Notes under the pieces: generated by a model
Database searches by the model: none
Seen by the model: the letters and a program-made list of their open reading frames with translations, nothing else
What the model was told of the DNA's origin: nothing
Translations under genes and position numbers: made by a program
Assembly (NCBI GenBank): GCA_900552185.1
Contig: URYT01000077.1
Coordinates: 1-8,263, forward strand
Direction of reading: 5' to 3'
Source: an uncultured Collinsella sp.
GTDB taxonomy: Bacteria > Actinomycetota > Coriobacteriia > Coriobacteriales > Coriobacteriaceae
DNA length: 8,263 bases
Shown: positions 7,171 through 8,263 of the stretch, piece by piece
How positions within the stretch are numbered: the first letter of the stretch is position 1
How the letters are laid out: the number at the start of each line of letters is the position of its first letter

Positions 7171-7176
7171 ACCTCG

Positions 7177-8263
7177 ATGATCGAAATCACCCAAGTCAAC
7201 GCGTCGCTCGATGAAGCCGGCGATGAAAATGCCTGCCTCATTGTTGGCAAGCGAGTCGCCAAGCGCGTCCTACGTTGCAAGGACTCCGAGATCAAGTCCA
7301 TCGAGCTCCACCGCAAGTCAATCGACGCTCGCAAAAAACGAGACGTCCATTTTATCCTGAGCTTTCGTGTTGAGCTGACCAGTCCCCACCTCGAGCGAGA
7401 GGCGGTCGACAGCGTTTCCGAACGTGACCGCTCGCACGTACGCGCGATAGATGACGATGAGCCCTCATTCCCCTCCCCCGTCTCCGACGCACCTCAAGAA
7501 TGCCCTGTCGTTGTCGGCGCCGGATGCGCCGGCCTTTTCGCCGCACTCACCCTTGCCGAAGCAGGTCTTAAGCCCTTGCTCATCGAGCGCGGCGACCCGG
7601 CATTTCGCCGCTCGCATGCGATCGACCTCTTTCTAAAGGAGCGCATCCTCGACCCCGAGAGTAATATCCAGTTTGGTCTGGGCGGCGCGGGGACCTTCTC
7701 GGACGGCAAGCTCAATACAGGAACAAAAAATCCCGCCCATCGCCTTATCCTCGAAACCTTCGTCGAGGCGGGTGCGCCCCGCGATATTCTGTGGGATGCC
7801 AAGCCGCACATTGGCTCCGACATCCTTCCCACGGTTGTCACCGCTATATCCCAGCGCATCGAGCAGCTCGGAGGTGTCGTCCGTTATCGAACAAAGCTCG
7901 TCGACATTCACATCGACGCGTCTGGCGCCATTACCGGTATTGATGTCCAATCGTCCCAAGACGCCGCTTGCGAGCCAATCGAGACAAAGCACCTCATCCT
8001 CGCCTGCGGGCATTCTGCTCGCGATATTTTTGAGCTCCTTAAGGACCACAACGTGGCCCTCGCACAAAAGACCTTTGCCATGGGCGTTCGCATCGAGCAT
8101 CCGCAACGCGACATCGACCGAGCCCAATATGGAGCCTCGGCGGGACATCCAGCGCTCGGGGCGGCCCCTTACAAACTTGTTGCCCATCTTCCCAACGGCC
8201 GCAGCGTGTTCTCGTTTTGCATGTGCCCCGGCGGACAGGTTGTCGCCGCCTCTTCCGAGCAGG
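7177..8263 (+). CDS. COG2509-type FAD-dependent dehydrogenase (3' end cut off by window edge)
   Basis: The first 362 residues of a flavoprotein of the uncharacterised FAD-dependent dehydrogenase family COG2509; no substrate is established for it as far as I know. Seen: an N-terminal domain of about 70 residues containing RKSIDARKK at 46-54, typical for the family; a polar, acidic linker at about 75-108; the Rossmann motif GAGCAG at 114-119 with E137 ending strand 2; the family signature SNIQFGLGGAGTFSDGKLNT at 162-181; ILACGHSARD in the second FAD segment; and FCMCPGG at 347-353. The usual total is, from memory, above 450 residues, so roughly the last quarter lies beyond the window. It is not closely related to the BaiN-type neighbour despite both binding FAD. 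The separating hairpin suggests independent transcription. Confidence 0.92.
   Translation, partial: MIEITQVNASLDEAGDENACLIVGKRVAKRVLRCKDSEIKSIELHRKSIDARKKRDVHFILSFRVELTSPHLEREAVDSVSERDRSHVRAIDDDEPSFPSPVSDAPQECPVVVGAGCAGLFAALTLAEAGLKPLLIERGDPAFRRSHAIDLFLKERILDPESNIQFGLGGAGTFSDGKLNTGTKNPAHRLILETFVEAGAPRDILWDAKPHIGSDILPTVVTAISQRIEQLGGVVRYRTKLVDIHIDASGAITGIDVQSSQDAACEPIETKHLILACGHSARDIFELLKDHNVALAQKTFAMGVRIEHPQRDIDRAQYGASAGHPALGAAPYKLVAHLPNGRSVFSFCMCPGGQVVAASSEQ

Noticed and set aside
1..8263. A mobile element, CRISPR array, toxin-antitoxin pair, prophage or tRNA/rRNA gene.
   Set aside because: No direct or terminal inverted repeats, spacer-repeat pattern, transposase or integrase motifs, cloverleaf or rRNA-like sequence were seen; almost all bases belong to ordinary housekeeping-type genes.

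Overview
The window looks like an ordinary chromosomal segment of a high-GC Gram-positive bacterium. Protein style and codon use, together with a lipoteichoic-acid-synthase-like enzyme, suggest Coriobacteriia, perhaps a Collinsella relative. That placement is inference from sequence character, not from a database match. There are no RNA genes, insertion sequences, CRISPR arrays, phage genes or long repeats. Both ends cut through genes.

Layout: bases 1-2501 (minus strand) hold most of uvrA, the damage-recognition ATPase of nucleotide excision repair, lacking only its C-terminal end. A 193-base divergent intergenic region follows, with a LexA-like SOS box candidate on the uvrA side. Bases 2695-4848 (plus) encode a membrane-anchored, alkaline-phosphatase-superfamily glycerolphosphotransferase of the LTA synthase/MdoB type. 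A 145-base gap carries a fair sigma-70-type promoter and a small GC hairpin. Then come an Mrp/NBP35 iron-sulfur carrier ATPase (4994-5824) and a flavoprotein of the HI0933/BaiN family (5825-7096). The flavoprotein's GTG start immediately follows the Mrp stop, so the two form a tight operon. After an 80-base gap with a perfect -10 hexamer followed by a terminator-like hairpin, a second, unrelated flavoprotein of the COG2509 type begins at 7177 and runs off the right edge.

The genes do not form one obvious pathway. The right half groups an Fe-S cluster carrier with two FAD oxidoreductases, which hints at a shared redox theme, but no substrate can be read from the sequence. I did not find a convincing novel system. 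The most useful leads are the possible SOS control of uvrA, the hairpin between a consensus -10 and the last gene, the eight-segment N-out topology of the transferase, and a lineage-specific-looking charged insertion with an adjacent shortening in the BaiN-family protein.
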